Assembly: GCA_004362315.1 (NCBI GenBank)
Contig: SNWL01000008.1
Coordinates: forward strand, 310,001 to 374,000
Source: Mycobacterium sp. BK086
GTDB taxonomy: Bacteria; Actinomycetota; Actinomycetes; Mycobacteriales; Mycobacteriaceae
DNA: 64,000 bases
Direction: 5' to 3'
A program made the position numbers and the translations under genes. This document shows, piece by piece, positions 25,866 to 35,174 of this stretch. The notes beneath the pieces are model-generated. The model was not told where the DNA came from, did not search any database, and worked only from the letters and a program-made list of their open reading frames with translations. Position 1 is the stretch's first letter, and every line of letters begins with the position of its first letter.

Positions 25866-26645
25866 ATGCCACTCCACTGGCTCCGGGCTGCCGCGGTGAT
25901 GCTGGCCGTCCTGGCGGCGGTCTCGGGATGTGCGCGTGAAAAACCCGTGGCAACACTGAATTACGACCCGCCGCCGTCAGCGGCGATCGTCGAAGATCCG
26001 CCTGATCCGCACCTCGTCGAGCACCCGATCGTTGCGACTGTCAGGCCGAGTGTCGTCGCAGTTAGAGCGGTGGCCTGCCACCAGGTGACCGGCGGCAGCG
26101 GCTTCGTGATCGGGCCGCATCGAGTGATCACCCTGGCGACGGCGGTCGCCGGAAGCGCCGTGGTGGGAGTCTTCGCCGACGGCAAGAGCTATGCCGCACG
26201 AGTGGTGGGCTTCGATCCTCGAGGGAACGTCGCCATCCTCGACGTGCCGAAGCTGACCGTCCCACCGCTATCACTCGCCTCGGCACGCGCTCAAAGCGGC
26301 GCCGATGCGTTGATATTGAACTACCCGAACAGGTCCGGGCCTGAGGCGATTGCCGCACGCATCCGCCACTTCACGATTGTGGGCGGTTCGGACATCTATC
26401 ACGGTGAGACGGTCAACAGGGAGGCCTACGAGATCAACGCCGTCATGAATTCCCGCAGTGCGGGTGGCCCGCTCATCAATATGAACGGCGGTGTGCTGGG
26501 CTTGGTACTCGGCCGCGAGATTCAACGGCCGGAGGTGGTTCTGGTGTTGACCGCACGCGAGATCTCGGTGCGCCTGGAGAAGGTCGGCAACAATGCGCTG
26601 ACCGTGCCGACCGGACGTTGCATCACCCCACCGACGGGACTCTGA
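25866..26645 (+). CDS. MarP-like trypsin-fold lipoprotein lacking the catalytic triad (pseudoprotease)
   Basis: 259-residue lipoprotein: signal with lipobox VSGC (C22), then a chymotrypsin-type domain closely resembling the periplasmic protease domain of MarP. All three catalytic positions are altered. The His of TNAHVVAG is Thr92 (TLATAVAG), the Asp of DVAIL is Asn121 (GNVAIL), and the nucleophile of GNSGGPL is Ala199 (RSAGGPL). C71 and C252 could form the MarP-type disulfide. The membrane helices of MarP are replaced by a lipid anchor. It probably binds peptides or regulates a protease rather than cleaving. Confidence 0.85.
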   Translation: MPLHWLRAAAVMLAVLAAVSGCAREKPVATLNYDPPPSAAIVEDPPDPHLVEHPIVATVRPSVVAVRAVACHQVTGGSGFVIGPHRVITLATAVAGSAVVGVFADGKSYAARVVGFDPRGNVAILDVPKLTVPPLSLASARAQSGADALILNYPNRSGPEAIAARIRHFTIVGGSDIYHGETVNREAYEINAVMNSRSAGGPLINMNGGVLGLVLGREIQRPEVVLVLTAREISVRLEKVGNNALTVPTGRCITPPTGL

Positions 26646-26660
26646 GTGGCTCCGACGACC

Positions 26661-27065
26661 TCAGCTTCGCGTCAGCAGTACCGCGCTCTCGAACGGCAAC
26701 ATCGCGAAGACCGGCCGCCAGAGACCCGAAACATGAGGGGCGGCTTCGGCTTTGGACATCACCCGCGGATTGCTGACGGTGAAGGTCCGGCCGTAGCGCT
26801 TGAGCCGGCCGCCTCCGGTGGCGGTGATGTTCTTCAGCCAGTCCCGATCGGGCCCGTAGGTCAGCAGGATCGCGATGCCCTCGTCGGTGCTGAACACCGT
26901 CAGCGGGGTGCGGTAGTGCGCGCCGGAGCGGCGGCCGATGTGTTCGAGGATGCCCATCGTCGGGACGAACCCCGCCCACAACCGCTGGATCGGGTTGGTG
27001 ACGTGCCGGTTGAACCTGGCCAACCATTGCGGCAGCTGCATCACCCAATCAAACTCTGAAGACAT
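26661..27065 (-). CDS. Deazaflavin (F420)-dependent nitroreductase-family protein
   Basis: 134-residue split-barrel protein of the DDN/DUF385 family: MGILEHIGRRSGAHYRTPLTVF, GIAILLTYGPDRDWLKNITATGGGRL. These segments contact F420 in Ddn-type enzymes. Its ATG shares bases with the ATG of the divergent gene (CATG at 27063-27066), with GAGGTAGG upstream as ribosome binding site. Likely an F420H2-dependent quinone or ester reductase; substrate unknown. Confidence 0.82.
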   Translation of the reverse strand: MSSEFDWVMQLPQWLARFNRHVTNPIQRLWAGFVPTMGILEHIGRRSGAHYRTPLTVFSTDEGIAILLTYGPDRDWLKNITATGGGRLKRYGRTFTVSNPRVMSKAEAAPHVSGLWRPVFAMLPFESAVLLTRS

Positions 27066-27459
27066 GGCCTACCTCAAGCCTCCGTGGTTCACCGTCAAGG
27101 TGTTCAACAAGATCGCGATGGCCACCGGCGTCTCGGGCACCGAGACGCTCACGGTGACGGCCCGCGCCAGCGGGCAGGAGCAGAAGATCCCGGTGATCAC
27201 CGTCGACGTCGACGGCGTCCGACACCTGGTGTCGACGCGGGGTGAGTCGCAATGGGTGAAGAACGTGCGGGCCAACCCGGTGGTGACGCTGGACACCAAG
27301 GTCGGCTCAGTGCGGTTCACCGCCGCTGAGCTGCCGGTTGCCGAGCGCGGGCCGGTGCTGGCGGCCTACCGCGCCAAGGCGGGAAAGACCGTCGACGGCT
27401 ACTTCGCCAAGCTCCCCGACCCCGCCGACCACCCGGTTTTCGGCCTCGAACCGGTGTGA
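27064..27459 (+). CDS. Deazaflavin-dependent oxidoreductase-family protein
   Basis: 131-residue split-barrel protein of the same superfamily as its divergent neighbour (MAYLKPPWFTVKVFNKIAMATGVSGTETLTV; HLVSTRGESQWVKNVRANPVVTL). The ATG at 27064 overlaps the opposing ATG. The frame remains open upstream, so a longer start inside the opposite gene cannot be excluded, but the domain begins here. No clear ribosome binding site. Probably binds F420 or FMN. Confidence 0.75.
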   Translation: MAYLKPPWFTVKVFNKIAMATGVSGTETLTVTARASGQEQKIPVITVDVDGVRHLVSTRGESQWVKNVRANPVVTLDTKVGSVRFTAAELPVAERGPVLAAYRAKAGKTVDGYFAKLPDPADHPVFGLEPV

Positions 27460-27540
27460 GTCGGGTCGGCCGCTGGGGGAGAACCCGGACTCCTACACCC
27501 TGTAGTTGACCATCCCCGGCTGCCTGGGACACTGGTGGCC

Positions 27541-28857
27541 ATGAACAGCACCGATCAGGCCGCCTCGACCGCGGCGTCGGCCAGGCTGTTCGCCGACGCC
27601 TGCGAGGTCATCCCCGGTGGAGTGAACTCCCCGGTCCGGGCCTTCAACTCCGTCGGCGGCACGCCCCGCTACATCACCTCGGCCAACGGCTACTGGCTCA
27701 CCGACGCCGACGGCAATCGCTTCATCGACCTGGTCTGCTCGTGGGGCCCGATGATCCTGGGCCACGCTCACCCCGCTGTCGTCGAGGCCGTGCAGCGCGC
27801 CGCCGCCGATGGGCTGTCGTTCGGTGCGCCCACCCCCGGCGAGACCGAGCTGGCCGCCGAGATCATCGCTCGGATGCAACCGGTCGAGCGGGTGCGGCTG
27901 GTGAACTCCGGCACCGAAGCCACCATGAGCGCGGTGCGCCTGGCCCGCGGCTTCACCGGCCGGTCCAAGGTCGTCAAGTTCTCCGGGTGCTACCACGGCC
28001 ACGTCGACGCCCTGCTGGCCGACGCCGGCTCCGGTGTTGCGACGCTGGGCCTGCCGTCGTCTCCGGGTGTCACCGGCGCCACCGCCGCCGATACGATCGT
28101 GTTGCCCTACAACGACATCGCCGCCGTCGAGGAGTCGTTTGCGGCGTTCGGTGACACCATCGCCGCGGTGATCACCGAGGCGTGCCCGGGCAACATGGGT
28201 GCGGTTCCGCCGCTGCCCGGCTACAACGCCGCACTGCGGCGGATCACCGCCGAACACGGCGCCCTGCTGATCATCGACGAGGTGATGACCGGCTTCCGGA
28301 TGAGCCGAAGTGGTTGGTACGGAATCGATCCCGTCGACGCCGACCTGTTCACCTTCGGCAAGGTGATGAGTGGCGGCCTGCCCGCGGCCGCGTTCGGTGG
28401 CCGCCGCGATGTGATGGAGCGCCTCGCCCCGCTGGGCCCGGTGTACCAAGCCGGCACCCTGTCGGGTAACCCGGTGGCGGTGGCCGCCGGGCTGGCCACC
28501 CTGCGCAACGCCGACGATGCCGTGTACGCCGCGCTCGACGCCAACGCCGACCGGCTGGCCGGTCTACTCTCCGACGCGCTCACCCAAGTCGGTCTGGCCC
28601 ATCAGGTTCCGCGGGCGGGCAACTTCCTGTCGGTGTTCTTCACCGATACGCCGGTCACCAACTTCGCCGAGGCGAAAGCCAGTGAGACGTGGCGGTTCCC
28701 GGCGTTCTTCCACGCGCTGCTCGATGCCGGCGTCTACGCACCGCCGAGTGCCTTCGAAACCTGGTTCGTCTCAGCCGCTCTCGACGACGCGGCCTTCGAC
28801 CGGATCGCCGAGGCCCTCCCGGGTGCGGCCCGCGCGGCCGCGGAGGCCAAACAGTGA
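27541..28857 (+). CDS. hemL: Glutamate-1-semialdehyde 2,1-aminomutase
   Basis: 438-residue PLP enzyme converting GSA to 5-aminolevulinate, the step after HemA. Key features: [53 protein letters not shown] and the PLP lysine K274 ([11 protein letters not shown]). ATG 27541 is preferred to GTG 27535. The stop overlaps the next start, beginning a run of tightly coupled genes into cytochrome c maturation. Confidence 0.96.
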   Translation: MNSTDQAASTAASARLFADACEVIPGGVNSPVRAFNSVGGTPRYITSANGYWLTDADGNRFIDLVCSWGPMILGHAHPAVVEAVQRAAADGLSFGAPTPGETELAAEIIARMQPVERVRLVNSGTEATMSAVRLARGFTGRSKVVKFSGCYHGHVDALLADAGSGVATLGLPSSPGVTGATAADTIVLPYNDIAAVEESFAAFGDTIAAVITEACPGNMGAVPPLPGYNAALRRITAEHGALLIIDEVMTGFRMSRSGWYGIDPVDADLFTFGKVMSGGLPAAAFGGRRDVMERLAPLGPVYQAGTLSGNPVAVAAGLATLRNADDAVYAALDANADRLAGLLSDALTQVGLAHQVPRAGNFLSVFFTDTPVTNFAEAKASETWRFPAFFHALLDAGVYAPPSAFETWFVSAALDDAAFDRIAEALPGAARAAAEAKQ

Positions 28858-29462
28858 GCAACCGCACGATCGTCCACGTGATGCGTCACGGCGAGGTGCA
28901 CAACCCGGACGGCATCCTCTACGGCCGACTGCCCGACTTCCACCTCTCGGACCGTGGCCGCGCGCAAGCCGAAGCGGTGGCCGGCTGGCTGGCCGCTCGC
29001 GACATCGCCTATGTGGTGGCCTCACCCCTGGAGCGGGCGCAGGAGACCGCCACGCCGATCGCCGCCCATCACGGCCTGGTTGTCGACACCGACGACGAAC
29101 TCATCGAGTCGGAGAACATCTTTCAGGGCGAGCGCGTGTCCCCGGGCGACGGCGCCCTGCGCGACCCACGCAACTGGTGGCACCTGCGTAACCCGCGCAC
29201 ACCGTCGTGGGGCGAGCCGTATCGCCAGATCGCTGACCGGATGGAGCGGGCGCTGGGCCGGGCCCGCGTCAAGGGGGCCGGTCACGAGGCGGTCTGCGTC
29301 AGCCACCAGCTACCCGTCGAAACCCTGCGACGGGCGATGACGGGCGCCAACCTGCATCACTTCCCGACCCGGAGACTGTGCAACCTGGCGTCGCTGACCT
29401 CGTTCTACTACGACGGGGATGACTACATCGGCTGGGGATACACGGAGCTAGCCGGGCGGTGA
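28854..29462 (+). CDS. Phosphoglycerate-mutase-like histidine phosphatase (Rv0525-like)
   Basis: 202-residue branch-1 histidine phosphatase: [13 protein letters not shown] (phosphohistidine H12), [14 protein letters not shown], and a second His in [13 protein letters not shown] 28854 overlaps the hemL stop by 4 nt, and its own stop overlaps the TlpA-like gene. Substrate is unknown; position between hemL and the cytochrome c genes matches Rv0525. Confidence 0.88.
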   Translation: MSNRTIVHVMRHGEVHNPDGILYGRLPDFHLSDRGRAQAEAVAGWLAARDIAYVVASPLERAQETATPIAAHHGLVVDTDDELIESENIFQGERVSPGDGALRDPRNWWHLRNPRTPSWGEPYRQIADRMERALGRARVKGAGHEAVCVSHQLPVETLRRAMTGANLHHFPTRRLCNLASLTSFYYDGDDYIGWGYTELAGR

Positions 29463-30055
29463 AGCGGCTGTTGGTCCTCCTGGTGGCGGCAATGGTGTTG
29501 GCCGGCTGCTCCACCGGTGACGACGCCGTCGCCCAGGGTGGCACGTTCGAGTTCGTCGCTCCGGGCGGCAAGACCGACATCGTCTACGACCCGCCGGCCA
29601 GCCGCGGGACGCCGGGGCCGATCTCCGGTCCGGAGCTGATGGACCCGTCGAAGACGTTGTCGCTGAAAGACTTCGAGGGCAAGGTCGTCGTCATCAACGT
29701 GTGGGGCCAGTGGTGCGGACCGTGCCGGTCCGAGATCACCCAGCTGGAGAAGGTCTACAACCAGACCCGCGACTCGGGCGTGGCATTCCTCGGAATCGAC
29801 GTGCGGGACAACGACATCACCGCACCGCAGGACTTTGTCACCGACCGCAAGGTCACGTTCCCGTCGATCTACGACCCCGCGATGCGCACGATGATCGCCT
29901 TCGGCGGCAAGTACCCCGCGACGGTGATCCCATCGACAGTCGTGCTCGACCGGGAACACCGGGTGGCCGCGGTGTTCCTGCGCGAACTGTTGGCCGAGGA
30001 CCTGCTGCCGGTGGTGCAGCGACTTGCGGCCGAGCCGAAACCGGCTACGCCATGA
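29459..30055 (+). CDS. TlpA/ResA-like thioredoxin lipoprotein (Rv0526-like)
   Basis: 198-residue lipoprotein with lipobox LAGC (C17) and a thioredoxin-fold domain containing VWGQWCGPCRSE (C86, C89). ResA-type proteins reduce the CxxCH cysteines of apocytochrome c outside the membrane, receiving electrons from CcdA, which is the next gene. GTG start, 4-nt overlap on both sides. System II cytochrome c maturation. Confidence 0.92.
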   Translation: MKRLLVLLVAAMVLAGCSTGDDAVAQGGTFEFVAPGGKTDIVYDPPASRGTPGPISGPELMDPSKTLSLKDFEGKVVVINVWGQWCGPCRSEITQLEKVYNQTRDSGVAFLGIDVRDNDITAPQDFVTDRKVTFPSIYDPAMRTMIAFGGKYPATVIPSTVVLDREHRVAAVFLRELLAEDLLPVVQRLAAEPKPATP

Positions 30056-30822
30056 CCGGTTTCGCGCAGACCGCCGCCGCGGGCCCGCTGCTGCTGGCCC
30101 TGGGCATCTGCGTGCTGGCCGGGCTGGTGTCGTTCGCGTCGCCGTGCGTGGTTCCCCTGGTGCCCGGTTATCTGTCTTATCTCGCGGCCGTCGTCGGCGT
30201 CGACGACACCGCCGGACCGGTCGCACTGCGCACCCAGCGCCTACGGGTGGCCGGATCGGCGCTGCTCTTCGTGGTCGGCTTCACCGCGGTGTTCGTCCTC
30301 GGCACCGTGGCGGTGCTGGGCATGACCACCTCCCTGATCACCAATCAGCTTGTATTGCAACGGGTCGGGGGCGTGCTGACCATCGTCATGGGCCTGGCGT
30401 TCATCGGCTTCATCCCGGCGCTGCAGCGCCAGGCGCGCTTCACGCCGAAAAGGCTCGCCGGCGTGGCGGGCGCGCCGCTGCTCGGCGCGGTGTTCGGGCT
30501 GGGGTGGACCCCCTGCCTCGGCCCGACGCTGACCGGGGTGATCACGGTCGCGTCAGCCACCGACGGCGCCAGCGTCGCGCGCGGTGTGGCGCTGGTGATC
30601 GCCTACTGCCTTGGCCTCGGTATCCCGTTCGTCGTGCTGGCACTCGGATCGGGTTGGGCGGTCAACGGATTCGGCTGGTTGCGCCGTCACACCAGGACCA
30701 TCCAGATCATCGGGGGTGTGCTGCTGATCGCCGTCGGCCTGGCCCTGGTGACCGGGCTCTGGGCCGATTTCATCTCCTGGGTGCGCGACGCCTTCGTCTC
30801 GGACGTGAGGCTGCCGATTTGA
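30052..30822 (+). CDS. ccdA: Thiol-disulfide transporter CcdA
   Basis: 256-residue membrane protein with about six helices that carries reducing equivalents across the membrane to the ResA-like lipoprotein. The paired redox cysteines are in SFASPCVVPLVPGYLSYL and GLGWTPCLGPTLTGV, the classical CcdA positions. The start overlaps the preceding stop by 4 nt (ATGA), as does the next gene. Confidence 0.94.
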   Translation: MTGFAQTAAAGPLLLALGICVLAGLVSFASPCVVPLVPGYLSYLAAVVGVDDTAGPVALRTQRLRVAGSALLFVVGFTAVFVLGTVAVLGMTTSLITNQLVLQRVGGVLTIVMGLAFIGFIPALQRQARFTPKRLAGVAGAPLLGAVFGLGWTPCLGPTLTGVITVASATDGASVARGVALVIAYCLGLGIPFVVLALGSGWAVNGFGWLRRHTRTIQIIGGVLLIAVGLALVTGLWADFISWVRDAFVSDVRLPI

Positions 30823-32390
30823 GATCCGTTGTCACACTGATCCGCACCCTCTGGCGCGCGCTCACCTCGATGGGTACCGCGCTGGTGCTGCTGTTCCTGC
30901 TCGCCCTTGCGGCCGTACCCGGCGCGCTGCTGCCGCAGCGCAGCCTCAACGAGTCCAAGGTCAAGGAGTACCTCGCCGAGCACACCGTCATCGGTCCGTG
31001 GCTGGATCGCCTGCAGTTGTTCGATGTGTTCTCCAGCTTCTGGTTCACCGCCATCTATGTGCTGCTGTTCATCTCGCTGGTGGGCTGTCTGACGCCGCGG
31101 ATGGTCGAGCACGTCAAAAGCCTTCGCGCAGTGCCGGTGCCGGCCCCGCGCAACCTGTCCCGGCTACCCAAGTACGCCATCGCCGAGGTCACCGGGACCC
31201 CGGAACACGTGGCTGCCACGATCACGCGGCGCCTCAAAGGCTGGCGACGGGTCACCCGCGAGACGGACGGGGTCACCGAGATCTCGGCCGAGAAGGGCTA
31301 CCTGCGCGAGTTCGGCAATATCGTCTTCCACTTCTCCCTGCTCGGCCTGCTGGTCGCGATCGCGGTCGGCAAGCTGTTCGGCTACGAGGGCAACGTCATC
31401 GTCGTCGCGAACGGCGGCCCCGGCTTCTGCTCGGCGTCGCCTGCCGCGTTCGACTCGTTCCGGGCGGGCAACAGCGTCGACGGCACCTCGCTGTATCCGA
31501 TGTGCCTGAAGGTCAACGACTTCCAGGCCCATTACCTGCCCAGCGGGCAGGCACTGTCGTTCGCCTCGGACATCGAGTACCAGGCCGGCGATGACCTGGC
31601 GAGCGGCACCTGGCGGTCTTACCGCCTCGAGGTCAACCACCCGCTGCGCATCGGCGGAGACCGGGTGTACATGCAGGGCCACGGTTACGCCCCGACCTTC
31701 ACCGTCACCTTCCCGAACGGCCAGCAGCGCACCCAGACCCTGCAGTGGCGTCCCGACGACCCGATCACGCTGCTGTCCTCCGGTGTGATCCGCGTCGACC
31801 CGCCCGGCGGGATGTACCCCGACGCCACCGAACGACGCAAGCATCAGCTCGCGATCATGGGCCTGTTCGCGCCCACCGCCCAGCTCGACGGAACCCTGCT
31901 GTCGTCGAGCTATCCGGCGGCCAACGACCCCGCGGTCGCCATCGACATCTACCGCGGCGACACCGGGCTGGATACCGGCCGCCCGCAGTCCCTGTTCACC
32001 CTGGACCCGCGGCTGATCGAGCAGAAGCGGCTCACCAAGGTCAAACGCACCAACCTCAAGCAGGGCGAAGAGGTCAAGCTCGACGACGGCACCGTGGTGC
32101 GGTTCGACGGTGCGACGCCGTTCGTGAACCTGCAGGTCTCCCACGACCCAGGTCAGGTATGGGTGCTGGTGTTCGCGATGTCGATGATGGCCGGGCTGGT
32201 GATCTCGCTGATCGTGCGGCGGCGCCGGGTGTGGGCCAGGATTGTCGCGGCAGAAGGGCAGCCCGGTACGGTAAACGTCGAGCTAGGCGGTTTGGCTCGC
32301 ACCGACAACTCGGGGTGGGGCAGCGAGTTCGAGAAGCTCACCGAGCGGATGTTGGCGGACGCGCCGGAGCCGTCGAAGGAGAAAGTGTGA
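30819..32390 (+). CDS. resB: Cytochrome c biogenesis protein ResB
   Basis: 523-residue ResB (Ccs1) protein: an N-terminal pair of helices (MGTALVLLFLLALAAVPGALLPQR; FWFTAIYVLLFISLVGCL), a third helix (IVFHFSLLGLLVAIAVGKLF), a large extracytoplasmic domain and a C-terminal helix (WVLVFAMSMMAGLVISLIV). It forms the haem-handling synthetase with CcsA/CcsB, the next gene. The best start is TTG 30819 (TTGA overlap with the ccdA stop); the frame is open much further upstream but overlaps ccdA. Rv0528-like. Confidence 0.92.
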   Translation: MRSVVTLIRTLWRALTSMGTALVLLFLLALAAVPGALLPQRSLNESKVKEYLAEHTVIGPWLDRLQLFDVFSSFWFTAIYVLLFISLVGCLTPRMVEHVKSLRAVPVPAPRNLSRLPKYAIAEVTGTPEHVAATITRRLKGWRRVTRETDGVTEISAEKGYLREFGNIVFHFSLLGLLVAIAVGKLFGYEGNVIVVANGGPGFCSASPAAFDSFRAGNSVDGTSLYPMCLKVNDFQAHYLPSGQALSFASDIEYQAGDDLASGTWRSYRLEVNHPLRIGGDRVYMQGHGYAPTFTVTFPNGQQRTQTLQWRPDDPITLLSSGVIRVDPPGGMYPDATERRKHQLAIMGLFAPTAQLDGTLLSSSYPAANDPAVAIDIYRGDTGLDTGRPQSLFTLDPRLIEQKRLTKVKRTNLKQGEEVKLDDGTVVRFDGATPFVNLQVSHDPGQVWVLVFAMSMMAGLVISLIVRRRRVWARIVAAEGQPGTVNVELGGLARTDNSGWGSEFEKLTERMLADAPEPSKEKV

Positions 32391-32421
32391 ACGTCAAGCG
32401 AGAAGCGAAGCGGGATCGCGC

Positions 32422-33396
32422 ATGAACACCGAGCACGTCGATATCGGACTGGCCCGTTACTCGGACTGGGCTTTCACGTCGTCGATCATCGTTCTTGTCG
32501 GCGCGCTGCTACTACTGGCCGTCGAGCTCGCCTACAGCCGCGGCCGCAAGGTCGAGGCGCGCGAGCTCGTCGGAGCGGGTGTGGCCGCCGACAGTGACCG
32601 CCCCGGAGTCGTCGTCGACAAGCCACGAGCCTCCGCCGACGAACGCATCGGCAAAGCCGGCCTGTCACTGGTCTACGTCGGCATCGCGCTGTTGTTCGCC
32701 TGCATCGTGTTGCGCGGGCTGGCCACCTCCCGGGTGCCGTGGGGCAACATGTACGAGTTCATCAACCTGACCAGCTTCTGCGGTCTGGTCGCGGCCGCGA
32801 TCGTGCTGCGCAAGCCGCAGTACCGCGCGCTGTGGGCGTTCGTGCTGCTGCCCGTGCTGATCCTGCTGGCCGTCTCTGGCAAGTGGCTGTATTCCAACGC
32901 CGCCCCGGTGATGCCCGCGCTGCAGTCCTATTGGTTGCCGATCCATGTGTCGGTGGTCAGCCTCGGCTCGGGTGTGTTCCTGGTCGGCGGCGTGGCGAGC
33001 ATCTTGTTCCTGCTGAAGATGTCGCCGCTGGCGGCCCCCGAGAGGGACGGCGCGCTCGCCCGAATCGTGCAGCGCCTGCCCGACGCCCAGACATTGGACC
33101 GAATCGCTTACCGCACCACGATTTTCGCGTTCCCGATCTTCGGATTCGGTGTGATCTTCGGCGCGATTTGGGCCGAAGAGGCCTGGGGCCGCTACTGGGG
33201 CTGGGACCCCAAGGAGACGGTCGCCTTCATCGCCTGGGTGGTGTACGCCGCGTATCTCCACGCCCGCTCGACCGCAGGCTGGCGGGACAAGAAGGCCGCG
33301 TGGATCAACGTCGTCGGCTTTGTCGCGATGGTCTTCAACCTGTTTTTCATCAATCTGGTGGTGACCGGTCTGCACTCCTACGCCGGAGTGGGCTGA
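32422..33396 (+). CDS. ccsB: Cytochrome c biogenesis protein CcsB (CcsA family)
   Basis: 324-residue polytopic protein with the haem-binding tryptophan-rich segment WAEEAWGRYWGWDPKETVAFIAW and about eight helices. The first His-type site is near LPIHVSVVSLGSGVFL and the last near VVTGLHSYAGVG. With ResB it attaches haem to apocytochrome c. It follows resB by 31 nt. Rv0529-like, completing the System II set together with the TlpA-like protein and CcdA. Confidence 0.94.
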   Translation: MNTEHVDIGLARYSDWAFTSSIIVLVGALLLLAVELAYSRGRKVEARELVGAGVAADSDRPGVVVDKPRASADERIGKAGLSLVYVGIALLFACIVLRGLATSRVPWGNMYEFINLTSFCGLVAAAIVLRKPQYRALWAFVLLPVLILLAVSGKWLYSNAAPVMPALQSYWLPIHVSVVSLGSGVFLVGGVASILFLLKMSPLAAPERDGALARIVQRLPDAQTLDRIAYRTTIFAFPIFGFGVIFGAIWAEEAWGRYWGWDPKETVAFIAWVVYAAYLHARSTAGWRDKKAAWINVVGFVAMVFNLFFINLVVTGLHSYAGVG

Positions 33397-33472
33397 CCCG
33401 ACGTTGCGCTAGGGTCGGAAGGACACCCACGAAAACACCCAACCCGAAACGAAATGTCAGGGGGAAGTGCCC

Positions 33473-34645
33473 GTGTCCAATCCTGCGCCCCGTCAGGGCC
33501 ACGAATTGACTGATGCGACAACGGTGTTCCGCACCGAACAGCGGTTCACCGACCCTGCGACCGCGACGTCGCAGCCCGAACCGGACTGGCTGGCCCCGAC
33601 GCCACCCATCGGTATCCCGCTGGATCCGCTGCCGGCCGGAGCTCCGTTGTTCAACCAGTACGTGACCGAACACCCGCCGTCATACCGGCCCGAAGTGCCC
33701 TCGACGCCGTATCCGGATCTGTCGACCAGCGCGCTGCTGCGACAGGTCAAGCCGGCGCCGACCGATGGCTGGCGCAGGTGGCTGTATCTGGTGTCGGGCA
33801 AGCTGATCAATGTCGGCGACGGCCCGCGCGCGGCGCGCCAGCACGCTCTCACCACGCAGGTGAACCGCCCGCTGCCGGGGTGCTACAAGATCGCACTGCT
33901 ATCGCTGAAGGGCGGTGTCGGCAAGACGACCATCACCGCCACTCTCGGCGGCACGTTCGCCACGATCCGGGGCGACCGGGTGGTGGCGGTCGATGCCAAT
34001 CCCGACCGCGGCACATTGAGCCAGAAGGTTCCGCTGGAGACCCCCGCCACCGTCCGTCATCTGTTGCGTGACGTCGACGGCATCCAGCGCTACAGCGACG
34101 TCCGCGGCTACACCTCGCAGGGCCCGAGCCGGCTGGAAGTGCTGGCGTCCGACAACGACCCCACCGTCTCCGAGGAATTCAGCGCCGACGACTACGACCG
34201 GACGCTGACGGTGCTGGAGCGCTACTACAGCCTGGTGCTCACCGACTGCGGTCCCGGGCTTCTGCATTCGGCGATGGCCTCGGTACTGAAGCAGGCCGAC
34301 ACCCTGATCGTGGTCAGTTCGGGTTCGGTGGACGGCGCCCGCAGCGCGTCGGCGACGCTGGATTGGCTGGACGCGCACGGCCACGAAGATCTGGTCCGCC
34401 GGTCGGTATGCGTGGTCAACTCGGTGCGGCCGCGCGCAGGCAAGGTCGATATGCAGAAGGTCGTCGACCACTTCTCCCGGCGCTGCCGCGCGGTGTGCGT
34501 CGTGCCGTTCGACCCGCATCTGGAGGAAGGTGCCGAGATCGATCTCGAGCGGCTGAAGCCCAAGACCCGGGAGGCGCTGGTCCACTTGGCCGCGGTGGTG
34601 GCCGACGGGTTCCCCGCCACGGACACCACCGAGCGGTTCGGCTAG
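33473..34645 (+). CDS. MinD/ParA-like P-loop ATPase (Rv0530-like)
   Basis: 390-residue protein with a disordered Pro-rich N-terminus (about 110 residues) and a deviant-Walker ATPase domain: LLSLKGGVGKTTITATLGGTFA, VVAVDANPDRGTLS, LVLTDCGPGLL. This resembles EspI/MinD-type proteins. GTG 33473 is chosen over GTG 33467 because AGGGGGA at 33459-33465 is spaced 7 nt from it. Possible roles are polar or membrane positioning; no partner gene (ESX, ParB) is adjacent. Its TAG stop shares CTAG with the convergent small gene. Confidence 0.85.
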   Translation: MSNPAPRQGHELTDATTVFRTEQRFTDPATATSQPEPDWLAPTPPIGIPLDPLPAGAPLFNQYVTEHPPSYRPEVPSTPYPDLSTSALLRQVKPAPTDGWRRWLYLVSGKLINVGDGPRAARQHALTTQVNRPLPGCYKIALLSLKGGVGKTTITATLGGTFATIRGDRVVAVDANPDRGTLSQKVPLETPATVRHLLRDVDGIQRYSDVRGYTSQGPSRLEVLASDNDPTVSEEFSADDYDRTLTVLERYYSLVLTDCGPGLLHSAMASVLKQADTLIVVSSGSVDGARSASATLDWLDAHGHEDLVRRSVCVVNSVRPRAGKVDMQKVVDHFSRRCRAVCVVPFDPHLEEGAEIDLERLKPKTREALVHLAAVVADGFPATDTTERFG

Positions 34646-34803
34646 CGCGGGTTGTTGTCTCCGTGGCTCAGTCGCCACAGGAAGTCCGGATCGTCGTCGG
34701 GTCCGACGACCCTGGTCCTCGTCCGGGTCGACTGGGCGCGGATCGCACGCCAGCCGACATAGACGGCCACGGCGATGATCAGGACCACGAGCAGGTACAG
34801 CAC
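34642..34803 (-). CDS. Small membrane protein, Rv0530A-like (53 aa)
   Basis: 53-residue ORF from GTG 34803 with a strong ribosome binding site (AAAGGAGG upstream). One helix (VLYLLVVLIIAVAVYVGWRAIR) is followed by an Arg/Thr-rich and acidic tail ending DDDPDFLWRLSHGDNNPR. It converges on the ATPase gene, sharing the CTAG stop tetranucleotide at 34642-34645. Position matches Rv0530A of M. tuberculosis. Function unknown. Confidence 0.8.
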   Translation of the reverse strand: MLYLLVVLIIAVAVYVGWRAIRAQSTRTRTRVVGPDDDPDFLWRLSHGDNNPR

Positions 34804-34850
34804 GAAAACCTCCTTTGTCCGAATATACGCGCGTCGGTAGGCTCGGCGCC

Positions 34851-35174
34851 GTGTCGGACAATTCGGACAATCAGACCTCGGGCTCGGCGGCTCGCCTGGC
34901 CCGTGACGTCGTCATCTATACCCTCGCGCGGATCGCTTTGGTGGTCGCCCTCACGGCTGTGATCTATTACGTCGCGCAGCTGATCGGGATCCGCGAGTTC
35001 CCTCTGGTCGTTGCTCTGTTGTTCGCGATCGTCATCGCCCTTCCGTTGGGAATCTGGATCCTGGCCCCGCTGCGCAAGCGCGCGACCGCGAGTATCGCGC
35101 TGGTCGACGAGCGCCGCCGACGGGACCGCGAGCAGTTGCAAGCCCGGCTTCGCGGCACCAAACCGAAGGACTAG
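34851..35174 (+). CDS. DUF4229 membrane protein (Rv0531-like)
   Basis: 107-residue protein from GTG 34851: [32 protein letters not shown] and [22 protein letters not shown] form two helices, followed by a basic coiled-coil-like tail ([20 protein letters not shown]). This is the DUF4229 pattern. TTG 34815 is less likely. Convergent with menA, sharing a CTAG (35171-35174). Function unknown. Confidence 0.8.
   Translation: MSDNSDNQTSGSAARLARDVVIYTLARIALVVALTAVIYYVAQLIGIREFPLVVALLFAIVIALPLGIWILAPLRKRATASIALVDERRRRDREQLQARLRGTKPKD

Noticed and set aside
30024-30818. In-frame N-terminal extension of ResB by about 265 residues
   Set aside because: It would overlap all of ccdA and encodes Arg/Gly-rich sequence unlike ResB; TTG 30819 fits the coupling pattern.
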